From UBA5972 sp964466385 (GTDB lineage: Bacteria; Pseudomonadota; Alphaproteobacteria; Rhodobacterales; Rhodobacteraceae): 31,642 nucleotides of DNA. How positions within the stretch are numbered: the stretch's first letter is position 1; the number at the start of each line of letters is the position of its first letter. Shown piece after piece: positions 6,770-14,126 of the stretch. A program made the position numbers and the translations under genes. The notes below the pieces were generated by a model that saw only the letters and a program-made list of their open reading frames with translations, had not been told where the DNA came from and did not search any database. The stretch lies in NCBI GenBank assembly GCA_964466385.1, contig CAYXNM010000013.1, positions 1-31,642 on the forward strand, read 5' to 3'.

Positions 6770-8496
6770 ACCGGCAAACCGACGACGAACCGCGCGCCGT
6801 GGGGTTCGGAGGTCACGTCGGCCTCGGTCGGGCGGATGTTTTCGGCCCAGATGACACCGCCATGCGCTTCGACGATCTGACGCGAGATCGCCAGACCAAG
6901 ACCCGAGTGGTTGCCGAAATCGCTGTTTGGGCGTTGCGAATAAAAGCGCGAGAATATCTTTCCAAGCGCCTCCTCGGGAATGCCCGGGCCGGTGTCTTCC
7001 ACCACGACGAGAACGCGGTTTTCGCGTTTCCTTGCCCAGAGAACGACCGCATCGCCGTCCTCGCAGAACGAAATGGCGTTGGTGATCAGGTTGACAAATA
7101 CCTGAGCCAGGCGCGCTTCCAGCCCGTGGACGATGATCTGCCTCTGCGGCAGGTCCGAAATGAATTCGGCCCCGATTTCTTCGGCTTCCAGCCGGTTGTA
7201 GGCAACCAGGTTCCCCAACATCGCCACCAGATCAAAGGCCTGCATGTCTTCCTTGACCAGTTCGCTGTCCAGTCGCGAGGCGTTGGAAATGTCCGATACC
7301 AGTCGATCCAGACGTTTCACGTCATGCTCGATGACCGACATCAGTTTTTCACGCTGAACGTCGTTCTTGGCCACGCGCAGGGTGTCGACCGCGCTGCGCA
7401 GCGACGACAGCGGGTTCTTGATTTCGTGCGCGACATCCGCGGCAAACTGCTCGTTGCTTTCGATCCGGTCGTAAAGCGCTTCGGTCATGCTGCGAAACGC
7501 GCCGGAAAGGCGCCCGATTTCGTCCGGGCGCCCGGTCATGTCGGGGATGCGGACACGGTTCGGGCCCATTTTTCGGGCGTTTCTGGATTTGCCAAACTCG
7601 GCCGCTGCCGCCAGATCGCGCAGGGGATTGGCAATCGTGCTTGCCAGAACCAGAGAAAGCCCGATGGAAACGAGAATCGCGATTACGAACATTTGCAGGA
7701 CCTGTTCGCGCTCGTGCCGGACCATCTCGTTGATCTGACCCGAAGCGGTTGTCAGGACAAGCGCCCCCAGGATCGTTCCGTCACGCGCAATCGGGGTTAC
7801 CACGGCGAATAACAGATCGCCGTCCTTGTCGCTGACGTTGTAGCTTTTTGTGTCCCCTGCCAGCCCGAATGGCACTGTTCTTGCCGCCAGTTCCTCGGCC
7901 CCAAGCACGCTTTCGTTTTCAGCCGGACCAAAAAGGTTCGAGACGGTTTCCCAGACGACATTCAGAAAATCGGTGATGAAGGTGCCGTAGGGCGCGCCCG
8001 TGTTGCCCCGGGGCTGTCCGTCCTGGCCGCGTCCCGTGCCTTTTGAACTGGCGACGGCGGTTTCGTTGGTGTCAAAAACGAACACCTCCACACCTGCGGC
8101 CAATTGCAGTCGTGCCAGCACCTCGTCCGGCGAAATACCGTCAGCGGTGGCAAGATCGACCGGCCCCACTTTCGGCAGTTCGGCTTCGAAAACCTTTGCG
8201 ATCAGGCCGGCCTGCGTGGTCAGAGACTGTTCGCGCTGTTCCACCAGACCTTCGCGAAACTGGTTGAGGTAGAGAACACCGCCAACGAGCACCACGAGCG
8301 CCAGCAGGTTGAAGGTTATGATTTTTCGCGCAAGTGGCGACCGGTTGAGTGATATCCAGCCCCGACCGCCATCGGCCGGTTGTTCTTCGTTCTCTTTTTC
8401 GCGTGCCTGCTCGTCCCAATCCTCCCCCAGAATGATATCCGGTTGGGCTGGAGCGGCTTCAGATTTTCTTGCGTCGATATCCGACACTGCGTTCAT
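6766..8496 (-). CDS. chvG: Sensor histidine kinase ChvG
   Basis: This 576-aa membrane sensor kinase of the ChvG/ExoS family pairs with ChvI and responds to envelope stress or acidity in related bacteria. A cytoplasmic N-terminal tail of about 58 residues precedes TM1 (about 59-78). A periplasmic sensor domain extends to about 265, followed by TM2 (about 268-290), HAMP, and a HisKA domain with phospho-acceptor His357 in AADVAHEIKNPLSSL. The ATPase domain has the N-box VFVNLITNAISF and the G1 box VVVEDTGPGIPEE. The start overlaps the chvI stop as ATGA and the stop overlaps hprK as GTGA, so kinase, regulator and HprK are translationally linked. Confidence 0.95.
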   Translation of the reverse strand: MNAVSDIDARKSEAAPAQPDIILGEDWDEQAREKENEEQPADGGRGWISLNRSPLARKIITFNLLALVVLVGGVLYLNQFREGLVEQREQSLTTQAGLIAKVFEAELPKVGPVDLATADGISPDEVLARLQLAAGVEVFVFDTNETAVASSKGTGRGQDGQPRGNTGAPYGTFITDFLNVVWETVSNLFGPAENESVLGAEELAARTVPFGLAGDTKSYNVSDKDGDLLFAVVTPIARDGTILGALVLTTASGQINEMVRHEREQVLQMFVIAILVSIGLSLVLASTIANPLRDLAAAAEFGKSRNARKMGPNRVRIPDMTGRPDEIGRLSGAFRSMTEALYDRIESNEQFAADVAHEIKNPLSSLRSAVDTLRVAKNDVQREKLMSVIEHDVKRLDRLVSDISNASRLDSELVKEDMQAFDLVAMLGNLVAYNRLEAEEIGAEFISDLPQRQIIVHGLEARLAQVFVNLITNAISFCEDGDAVVLWARKRENRVLVVVEDTGPGIPEEALGKIFSRFYSQRPNSDFGNHSGLGLAISRQIVEAHGGVIWAENIRPTEADVTSEPHGARFVVGLPV

Positions 8497-9194
8497 GCCT
8501 CGGTGTACCGGTAGCCGATCCCGTAAAGCGTTTCGATCGAGGAAAACTCATCGTCAACCGCGCGCATTTTCTTGCGCAGTCGTTTGATATGGCTGTCGAT
8601 TGTCCGGTCGTCCACGTAAACCTGATCGTCATAGGCGACATCCATCAGCTGATCGCGGCTTTTGACGAAGCCGGGGCGTGTCGCCAGCGCCTGTAGCAGA
8701 AGGAATTCGGTGACCGTCAGATTGACGCTCTTGCCTTTCCACACGACGGAATGCCTGAGCGGATCCATCACCAGCGAACCCCGTTCGATCAGCTTGCTTT
8801 CGGTGGGGTCGTCGCTGCTGTCCGAAGCGATGGCTTCCTGCCGGCGCAGGATCGCGCGAATGCGCTCGACCAGCAGGCGTTGGGAAAATGGTTTGCGAAC
8901 ATAATCATCCGCCCCCATCCGAAGGCCCAGAACCTCGTCAATCTCGTCATCCTTGGAGGTCAGGAAAATCACCGGCAGATCCGATTTCTGCCGGATGCGG
9001 TGCAAAAGATCCATGCCGTCCATGCGCGGCATTTTTATGTCAAGAACCGCGATGTCCGGAAGCTTTTGATTGAACCCGTCCAAAGCTGCCTGTCCATCGT
9101 TGTAAGTCGTGACATCGTACCCTTCGGATTCCAGAGTGATCGACACCGATGTGAGGATATTCCTGTCGTCGTCTACCAAAGCGATCGTTGACAT
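8493..9194 (-). CDS. chvI: Response regulator ChvI (OmpR family)
   Basis: This 233-aa DNA-binding response regulator is the partner of ChvG. The receiver domain (1-120) has the acidic pocket VDDD (7-10), the phosphorylated Asp52 in AVLDIKMPRMDG, and the conserved switch residues in FLTSKDDEIDEVLGL. The C-terminal winged helix ends in SHIKRLRKKM and TLYGIGYRYTEA. The ATG at 9194 has GGGGGC just upstream. In-frame ATGs further up would add 22 unrelated residues before MSTIALVDDD, so they were rejected. It is the first gene of the seven-gene operon and diverges from pckA, an arrangement conserved in many alphaproteobacteria. Confidence 0.96.
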   Translation of the reverse strand: MSTIALVDDDRNILTSVSITLESEGYDVTTYNDGQAALDGFNQKLPDIAVLDIKMPRMDGMDLLHRIRQKSDLPVIFLTSKDDEIDEVLGLRMGADDYVRKPFSQRLLVERIRAILRRQEAIASDSSDDPTESKLIERGSLVMDPLRHSVVWKGKSVNLTVTEFLLLQALATRPGFVKSRDQLMDVAYDDQVYVDDRTIDSHIKRLRKKMRAVDDEFSSIETLYGIGYRYTEA

Positions 9195-9529
9195 ATCGCC
9201 CCCTTTTTTCTGCTCGTTTTTATTTTGCGGCAGTCTCCTCATAAAGCGCCTTGGAATCAACTGCTAACTGCGCATTCACCGTCGTCCTGAATCAAAACAA
9301 ATGGTCATTTGGATAATATATGACTAATTTGTCGCGCAAACGTCCCCGATAACCGGATTTTGTTGGGTTTTCGTCCCTTTCCCTTTCGGTCTCTGATGGT
9401 ATACAGAACCCACGCCTGCGCTGCGCGGGGGTGGCGCGTCTGTCCGGCAACCGATGCGCCTGATCTAAGAACATCACAGGACCGAACGGCAAAAAACGGC
9501 CGAGTTTTGCTGTATTTGGAGCACACGAA
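9195..9529. other. Divergent regulatory region between chvI and pckA
   Basis: This 335-base gene-free stretch must hold the promoters for the chvI operon (leftward) and pckA (rightward). A central AT-rich patch (about 9290-9335) carries an inverted repeat. The pckA side ends in TTTGGAGCACACGAAATG, a good ribosome-binding site. A run of Ts at 9201-9206 is the A-rich chvI leader read on the other strand. I could not assign -35/-10 pairs with confidence on either strand. Confidence 0.6.
9304..9324. promoter_or_regulatory. Inverted repeat in the chvI-pckA divergent region
   Basis: GTCAT (9304-9308) and ATGAC (9320-9324) are inverted around an 11-base AT-rich spacer containing TAATATA. The spacing puts the half-sites about 16 bases apart, compatible with a dimeric regulator on one face of DNA. 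The AT-rich centre could also be a -10 region. ChvI itself is a candidate binder by position only. Confidence 0.3.
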
Positions 9530-11128
9530 ATGAATTCCGGACGCGTAAATCCCGATCAGACTCTTGAAAAGACGGGTATCAGGGGGACTGGCACGGTTTT
9601 TTACAACCTGCTCGAAACCTCGCTGGTTGAAGAAGCGATCAAACGGGGCGAGGGAACGCTCGGACAGGGTGGGGCACTTCTGGTGGAAACCGGCGCGCAT
9701 ACGGGCCGGTCCGCCAAAGACAAGTTCGTCGTCAGCACCCCGTCGGTCCAGAAGACGATCTGGTGGGAAAACAACCCGCCGCTGGACAGCGACGCCTTCG
9801 ATCGTCTGCACGCGGACATGATCGCCCATCTTCAGGGCCGGGATTGCTTTGTGCAGGACCTTTACGGAGGAGCGGATCCCGCGCATCGGCTGGATGTGCG
9901 TGTGGTGACCGAACTGGCATGGCATTCGCTGTTTATCCGCCACATGCTGCGCCGTCCCGAACGGGCCGAGCTTGAAAGCTTCGTTCCCGAATTCACCATC
10001 GTCAACTGCCCGTCTTTCAGGGCGGACCCGGAAAGGCACGGGTGCCGCAGCGAAACCGTCATTGCGCTCAACTTCGACAAGAAGGTCATCCTGGTGGCCA
10101 ATTCGGCTTATGCGGGCGAGATCAAGAAATCCGTCTTTACGCTGATGAACTATATCCTGCCGGACAGGGGTATAATGCCGATGCATTGTTCGGCCAATCA
10201 TGCGCCGGACATTCCCGCGGACACGGCGATTTTCTTTGGCCTGTCGGGGACCGGCAAGACCACCCTGTCTGCTGACGCCTCACGCGTGCTCATCGGCGAT
10301 GACGAGCATGGCTGGTCTGACAGGGGCACTTTCAATATCGAGGGGGGGTGCTATGCCAAGACCATCAACCTTTCCGCCGAGGCCGAACCAGAGATTTATG
10401 CGACCACGTCGAAATTCAGCACCATCGTTGAAAACATGGTGTTCGACCCTGAAACCAAGGCGCTTGATTTCGCCGATGACAGCCTGACGGCAAACACACG
10501 CTGCGCCTATCCGCTGAGCTATATTTCCAACGCAAGTCAGTCGTCGCTGGGCGGGCAACCCCGCAATATCATCATGCTGACATGCGATGCGTTCGGGGTT
10601 CTTCCACCGATTGCGCGCCTGACGCCTGCGCAGGCGATGTATCATTTTCTTTCGGGTTTCACGTCCAAGGTGGCGGGAACAGAGCAGGGCGTGACCGAAC
10701 CCCAGCCGACGTTCTCGACCTGTTTCGGTGCGCCGTTCATGCCCAGGCGTCCCGAGGTTTACGGCAATCTTCTGCGCGACAAGATCCGCCAAAGCGGGGC
10801 GACCTGCTGGCTGGTGAATACCGGCTGGACCGGCGGCGCCTATGGCACCGGCTCGCGCATGCCGATCAACGCTACACGCGCTTTGCTGACGGCGGCTTTG
10901 AATGGCTCGCTCAACGATGCCACGTTCCGGGTCGATCCCAATTTCGGGTTCGACGTTCCCGAAGATGTGGAAAACGTCGCGCATGTTCTGCTGGACCCGC
11001 GCCGCACGTGGGACAATCCCGAAGCTTATGACCGGGACGCAAAGAAACTGGTTGCCATGTTCGCCGAGAACTTTGCCCAGTACGAACCGTTCATTGACGC
11101 GGATGTCAAGGCGGCGGCCCTGGGGTAA
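9530..11128 (+). CDS. pckA: Phosphoenolpyruvate carboxykinase (ATP)
   Basis: PckA (532 aa) converts oxaloacetate and ATP to phosphoenolpyruvate, CO2 and ADP, the entry to gluconeogenesis from C4 acids. The substrate-site segment ETGAHTGRSAKDKF (residues 53-66) is intact. The kinase P-loop is FFGLSGTGKTTLSAD (235-249), followed by LIGDDEHGW with metal-binding Asp residues and RGTFNIEGGCYAK (265-277). The length is normal. The start is an ATG with GGAG nine bases upstream. It diverges from chvI. The product also sets the PEP supply that drives the neighbouring phosphotransferase chain, so the proximity may be functional. Confidence 0.97.
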   Translation: MNSGRVNPDQTLEKTGIRGTGTVFYNLLETSLVEEAIKRGEGTLGQGGALLVETGAHTGRSAKDKFVVSTPSVQKTIWWENNPPLDSDAFDRLHADMIAHLQGRDCFVQDLYGGADPAHRLDVRVVTELAWHSLFIRHMLRRPERAELESFVPEFTIVNCPSFRADPERHGCRSETVIALNFDKKVILVANSAYAGEIKKSVFTLMNYILPDRGIMPMHCSANHAPDIPADTAIFFGLSGTGKTTLSADASRVLIGDDEHGWSDRGTFNIEGGCYAKTINLSAEAEPEIYATTSKFSTIVENMVFDPETKALDFADDSLTANTRCAYPLSYISNASQSSLGGQPRNIIMLTCDAFGVLPPIARLTPAQAMYHFLSGFTSKVAGTEQGVTEPQPTFSTCFGAPFMPRRPEVYGNLLRDKIRQSGATCWLVNTGWTGGAYGTGSRMPINATRALLTAALNGSLNDATFRVDPNFGFDVPEDVENVAHVLLDPRRTWDNPEAYDRDAKKLVAMFAENFAQYEPFIDADVKAAALG

Positions 11129-11129
11129 A

Positions 11130-11154
11130 GCGGCCTCTCACGCCATGAGGCCGC
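11130..11154. terminator. Hairpin between convergent pckA and TauE/SafE genes
   Basis: GCGGCCTC (11130-11137) pairs perfectly with GAGGCCGC (11147-11154) around a 9-base loop. It starts 2 bases after the pckA stop and covers the last codons of the opposing exporter gene. There is no T-run on the plus side and only CTTT on the minus side, so it is a plausible but not classical bidirectional terminator. Confidence 0.5.
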
Positions 11155-11908
11155 GCCGCAAAAGGTTGAGGCCCGCGAAGACCAGCAAGATCAGCGTCAA
11201 CTTTGCAAACAGTGTCTGATCCATCCGTCGGTGCAGTTTGAACCCCAGCCCCTGCCCGAAAAGGGCGGGAAGGACGAGCAAGGCGGAATACCAGACCGTG
11301 TCGGCGTTCAGGATGCCCGATTTCGCATGTGCTCCGACCAGCAGGACGGAACCGGCAAGATAAACGACGCCCTGCGCGCGAATATGTTCTTCCTTGGGCA
11401 CCTTGAGCGCTGTCAGGTAAAGGATCGTCGGGGGCCCCCAGATGCCCGTGAGGCCGCCGAAACCACCGGCGATCGTTGCCACCACAACTTCGGTCACGCG
11501 CTCATACCCCTTGCGAATATTCATGCGCCATCCGACCAGCTGAAGGGATGTGAAAAAGATGATCATCAGCCCCAGAACGATGAACAGGATCTGGCGGGGA
11601 AGAACCGTTACCAACTGGGCCGACGCAAATATCATCCCAAACAGCACAAGGTTGAAAACCCAGTATCTCTGGAAGGTGCGCGCCGCGTGCCCGAAGCCGC
11701 CGCGAAAAGCCTGAATGGCATTCGTGAACAGCGTCGGCAGGATCAGACCCGCAATCGCGATCTCGGCGGGCAAAAAGCTGCCAATACCGGAAATCAGGAT
11801 CATGGGCATGCCAAAACCAACCGCGCCCTTGACGAAACCGGCCAGCAGGACGACGAGGATCGAAAGCGATACCAGCGTGTCGGGAATACCTGAAAGGCCA
11901 CCGGTCAC
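11138..11908 (-). CDS. Sulfite exporter TauE/SafE family membrane protein
   Basis: This is a 256-aa integral membrane protein of the TauE/SafE family, proposed exporters of sulfite, sulfoacetate or other organic anions. About eight hydrophobic helices are visible. The conserved LLAGFVKGAVGFGMPMIL lies at the N-terminus, and the second family repeat contains GGFGGLTGIWGPPTILYL. I chose GTG at 11908, preceded by AGGAG, because the in-frame extension to 12154 runs through the mcd promoter region, is hydrophilic and resembles no known protein. It converges on pckA and diverges from mcd. The substrate is unknown. Placement beside mcd hints at export of a carboxylic acid or CoA-derived acid, but this is inference. 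Confidence 0.85.
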   Translation of the reverse strand: MTGGLSGIPDTLVSLSILVVLLAGFVKGAVGFGMPMILISGIGSFLPAEIAIAGLILPTLFTNAIQAFRGGFGHAARTFQRYWVFNLVLFGMIFASAQLVTVLPRQILFIVLGLMIIFFTSLQLVGWRMNIRKGYERVTEVVVATIAGGFGGLTGIWGPPTILYLTALKVPKEEHIRAQGVVYLAGSVLLVGAHAKSGILNADTVWYSALLVLPALFGQGLGFKLHRRMDQTLFAKLTLILLVFAGLNLLRRGLMA

Positions 11909-11990
11909 AATATTCAGGCTCCTGAATGCCTCAAGTTTTCCATCGGGCGCGTCATATTCGTTCGCATCACACCGATATTGGGTATTTTTG

Positions 11991-12007
11991 TTGCGCTGCA
12001 ATGCAGC
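11991..12007. promoter_or_regulatory. Overlapping inverted repeats upstream of mcd
   Basis: Two overlapping dyads lie in the 172-base divergent region: TTGC-GCT-GCAA (11991-12001) and GCTGCA-A-TGCAGC (11995-12007). They end 73 bases before the mcd start. TTGC/GCAA-type dyads recall sites used by short-chain acyl-CoA regulators of the RamB/PccR type in alphaproteobacteria. That link is inference from memory of the motif style. Confidence 0.3.
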
Positions 12008-12080
12008 ATTCGTTAGGACGCTGCGAAGTGGTTCCCATCGCCGATTCTCACGAAGGGGCGTCAACAGACAGGACAGAGAA

Positions 12081-13757
12081 ATGACCGCGACACAAGGCCC
12101 GATTCTGGAAAACTTGCGCGACCTGACACGCAAGGCGGCCCGGGCGAGTGACAAATTGCTGGAAGAGGCTCGACAAGCGCTGATGGCGCGCCTTGAAACC
12201 GACGGGCGCGTCAGTGCCGCGGCGATCGAGGCTGACCAGTGCGCGGTACACGCCTTTTCGTGGGTTGCGACTTATTGCGCGGCCCTTGGACAAATGAACC
12301 GCTGGGCCGACGGGCTGGCGGAGAGCGGAAGTTTCGGTGAAATCGAACAGCTGATCCTGCAAATCGGGTTTGGCGAATACCTGTCCCAATTGCGCGGCGG
12401 CATCCCCATGAGCCAGGGTGAAATGGCCCGGCTGGGGGACCTCGGGATTTCAGACGCGGCGCAGGATGAATTCTGGGCCGGCGCGGTTGCCACGCTCGGG
12501 CGGAACGGAAATACGCAGACCGCGCGATCGGCGCTTTGTGCCGAAATGCAGCGCCACATGGGGTCGCCGACATTCGGGGCTACCGGTCTGGATCATGAGC
12601 TTGAAATGGTGCGCGACCAGTTCCGCCGGTTCGCCGACGAGAAGATCGTGCCAAACGCCCATCAGTGGCACCTCAGGGACGAACTGATCCCGATGGAGGT
12701 TATTTCGGAAATGGCCGAACTTGGTGTTTTCGGTTTGACCATCCCCGAAGCTTATGGAGGGTTTGGATTTCCCAAGGCGGCGATGTGCGTCGTGTCCGAA
12801 GAATTGTCGCGCGGCTATATCGGCGTCGGTTCGCTTGGAACCCGATCTGAAATCGCGGCTGAACTTATCCTGTGCGGGGGGACCGAGGCGCAAAAGGAAA
12901 AGTGGCTGCCGCAGATATCCGCCGGAACGACGCTGCCGACCGCCGTTTTCACCGAACCGAACACCGGGTCCGACCTTGGCGCTTTGCGCACGCGCGCCGT
13001 GCTTGAGGGTGGCGATTACGTTGTGACCGGCAACAAGACATGGATTACCCATGCCGCGCGCGCCCATGTCATGACCTTGTTGGCGCGCACCGATCCAGCG
13101 ACTGACAATTACGCCGGGCTGTCGATGTTTCTGGCCGAGAAAACCCCCGGAACCGACGAAGACCCGTTCCCGACCCAAGGCATGACCGGCGGCGAGATCG
13201 AGGTTCTGGGGTATCGCGGAATGAAGGAATACGAACTGGGTTTTGACGGGTTCCGCGTCGCGGGTGAGAACCTTTTGGGCGGTGTCGAGGGGCAAGGGTT
13301 CAAGCAGCTGATGCAGACGTTCGAAAGTGCGCGCATCCAGACGGCGGCCCGCGCGATCGGGGTGGCGCAGTCGGCCATGGAGATCGCGCTCAAATACGCG
13401 ACCGACCGCAAGCAATTCGGCAAGGCGATCATCGAATTTCCTCGCGTTTCTTCCAAGCTGGCGATGATGGCGGTCGAGATCATGATCGCGCGGCAGCTCA
13501 GCTATCACTCGGCCCGCGAAAAAGACGAAGGCCGACGCTGCGATCTGGAGGCAGGAATGGCCAAGCTTCTGGGCGCGCGCGTCGCATGGGCGACAGCGGA
13601 TAACGGGCTGCAAATCCACGGCGGCAACGGCTTTGCGCTTGAATATCCGATAAGCCGGGTGCTGTGCGATGCCCGGATTTTGAATATTTTCGAGGGGGCC
13701 GCTGAAATCCAGGCGCAGGTCATTGCGCGGCGGTTGCTGGAAAGCGGGCGGAACTGA
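12081..13757 (+). CDS. mcd: (2S)-methylsuccinyl-CoA dehydrogenase, ethylmalonyl-CoA pathway
   Basis: This 558-aa FAD-dependent acyl-CoA dehydrogenase has an unusual N-terminal extension of about 165 mostly helical residues before a standard core beginning near DHELEMVRDQF (171). That architecture and length are characteristic of methylsuccinyl-CoA dehydrogenase, which forms mesaconyl-CoA in the ethylmalonyl-CoA pathway. The core shows VFTEPNTGSDLGALRTRA (289-306, flavin/substrate site), the signature RIQTAARAIGVAQSAMEIAL (418-437), ATDRKQFGKAI, QIHGGNGFALEYPISR, and Glu538 in NIFEGAAEIQ at the usual catalytic-base position. The ATG at 12081 follows a purine-rich leader, and upstream in-frame codons run into the divergent promoter region. 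Electrons would pass to EtfBA. A generic acyl-CoA dehydrogenase is the alternative, but the extension argues against it. Confidence 0.9.
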   Translation: MTATQGPILENLRDLTRKAARASDKLLEEARQALMARLETDGRVSAAAIEADQCAVHAFSWVATYCAALGQMNRWADGLAESGSFGEIEQLILQIGFGEYLSQLRGGIPMSQGEMARLGDLGISDAAQDEFWAGAVATLGRNGNTQTARSALCAEMQRHMGSPTFGATGLDHELEMVRDQFRRFADEKIVPNAHQWHLRDELIPMEVISEMAELGVFGLTIPEAYGGFGFPKAAMCVVSEELSRGYIGVGSLGTRSEIAAELILCGGTEAQKEKWLPQISAGTTLPTAVFTEPNTGSDLGALRTRAVLEGGDYVVTGNKTWITHAARAHVMTLLARTDPATDNYAGLSMFLAEKTPGTDEDPFPTQGMTGGEIEVLGYRGMKEYELGFDGFRVAGENLLGGVEGQGFKQLMQTFESARIQTAARAIGVAQSAMEIALKYATDRKQFGKAIIEFPRVSSKLAMMAVEIMIARQLSYHSAREKDEGRRCDLEAGMAKLLGARVAWATADNGLQIHGGNGFALEYPISRVLCDARILNIFEGAAEIQAQVIARRLLESGRN

Positions 13758-13760
13758 CGG

Positions 13761-13794
13761 CAACGTAGGTCGGACAATTGTCCGACCTACGTTG
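13761..13794. repeat. Perfect 34-base palindrome after mcd
   Basis: The half-site CAACGTAGGTCGGACAA is followed immediately by its exact reverse complement, giving 17+17 bases with no mismatch and no spacer. It starts 3 bases after the mcd stop. As RNA it would fold into a 15-base-pair stem with an AATT loop. No T-run follows, so it is not a classical terminator. The GTAGGTCGG...CCGACCTAC form resembles dispersed REP-like palindromes, but copy number cannot be seen here. Confidence 0.75.
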
Positions 13795-14055
13795 AACGCA
13801 TACAGTCTGGCATCTTACGCGCACGGCCTGTGATAACCCGTTATTATGGTTATTTGGGTCAGCCCCCAAAAAAATACGCCGATACGAATCCGATCACCGG
13901 GACAGGAATTGAAGCGCATCACAAATCTGGATTGAATCTTAAAACCCAGTTATCCTCTGAAGGTGTTGTTTCTTTTGTTGCACGGTTGGCACGCGCAACA
14001 TGAAATCGGGTCTCTACGTCATCCGGCTCAAGGATGGCGTTCTGATCGGTGGGGC

Positions 14056-14080
14056 AAAAAAGGCGCGAGGGTGCCGCACC
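14056..14080 (-). terminator. Rho-independent terminator of the rpoZ-to-tag gene run
   Basis: Read on the minus strand, GGTGCG (14080-14075) pairs with CGCGCC (14067-14062), with one G-U pair, around the 7-base loop GCACCCT. Six T residues follow (14061-14056). It lies 47 bases past the stop of the Tag-like gene and is the first convincing terminator found after the twelve-gene run. Confidence 0.8.
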
Positions 14081-14126
14081 GGGGGACTGAGGGAACCACT
14101 GAACGGCGCTCCCCAAAACGCACAGG

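Larger units (their letters stand above)
13758..14126. other. Intergenic region between convergent mcd and the Tag-like gene
   Basis: This 369-base stretch holds a perfect palindrome (13761-13794) just after mcd and an intrinsic terminator for the opposite strand (14056-14080). Between them the sequence is more AT-rich than its surroundings and includes a run of seven As after CCCCC (about 13865-13875). A hairpin with one A-C mismatch, TGTTGC to GCAACA, lies at about 13976-14000. A 53-codon frame from ATG 14000 exists, but it runs through the terminator and I do not support it as a gene. Confidence 0.6.

Noticed and set aside
6712..7812. A 366-codon plus-strand frame opposite chvG
   Set aside because: It is the antisense shadow of the well-supported histidine kinase; the residue composition shows no domain.
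11909..12154. Upstream extension of the TauE/SafE frame by 82 residues
   Set aside because: It overlaps the mcd start and its control region, is hydrophilic and unlike the family, and the GTG at 11908 has AGGAG and gives the normal length.
13857..13876. TTTGGG...CCCAAA stem with an A-run after mcd
   Set aside because: The A/T run lies on the wrong side for a terminator on either strand, and the stem is only six bases.
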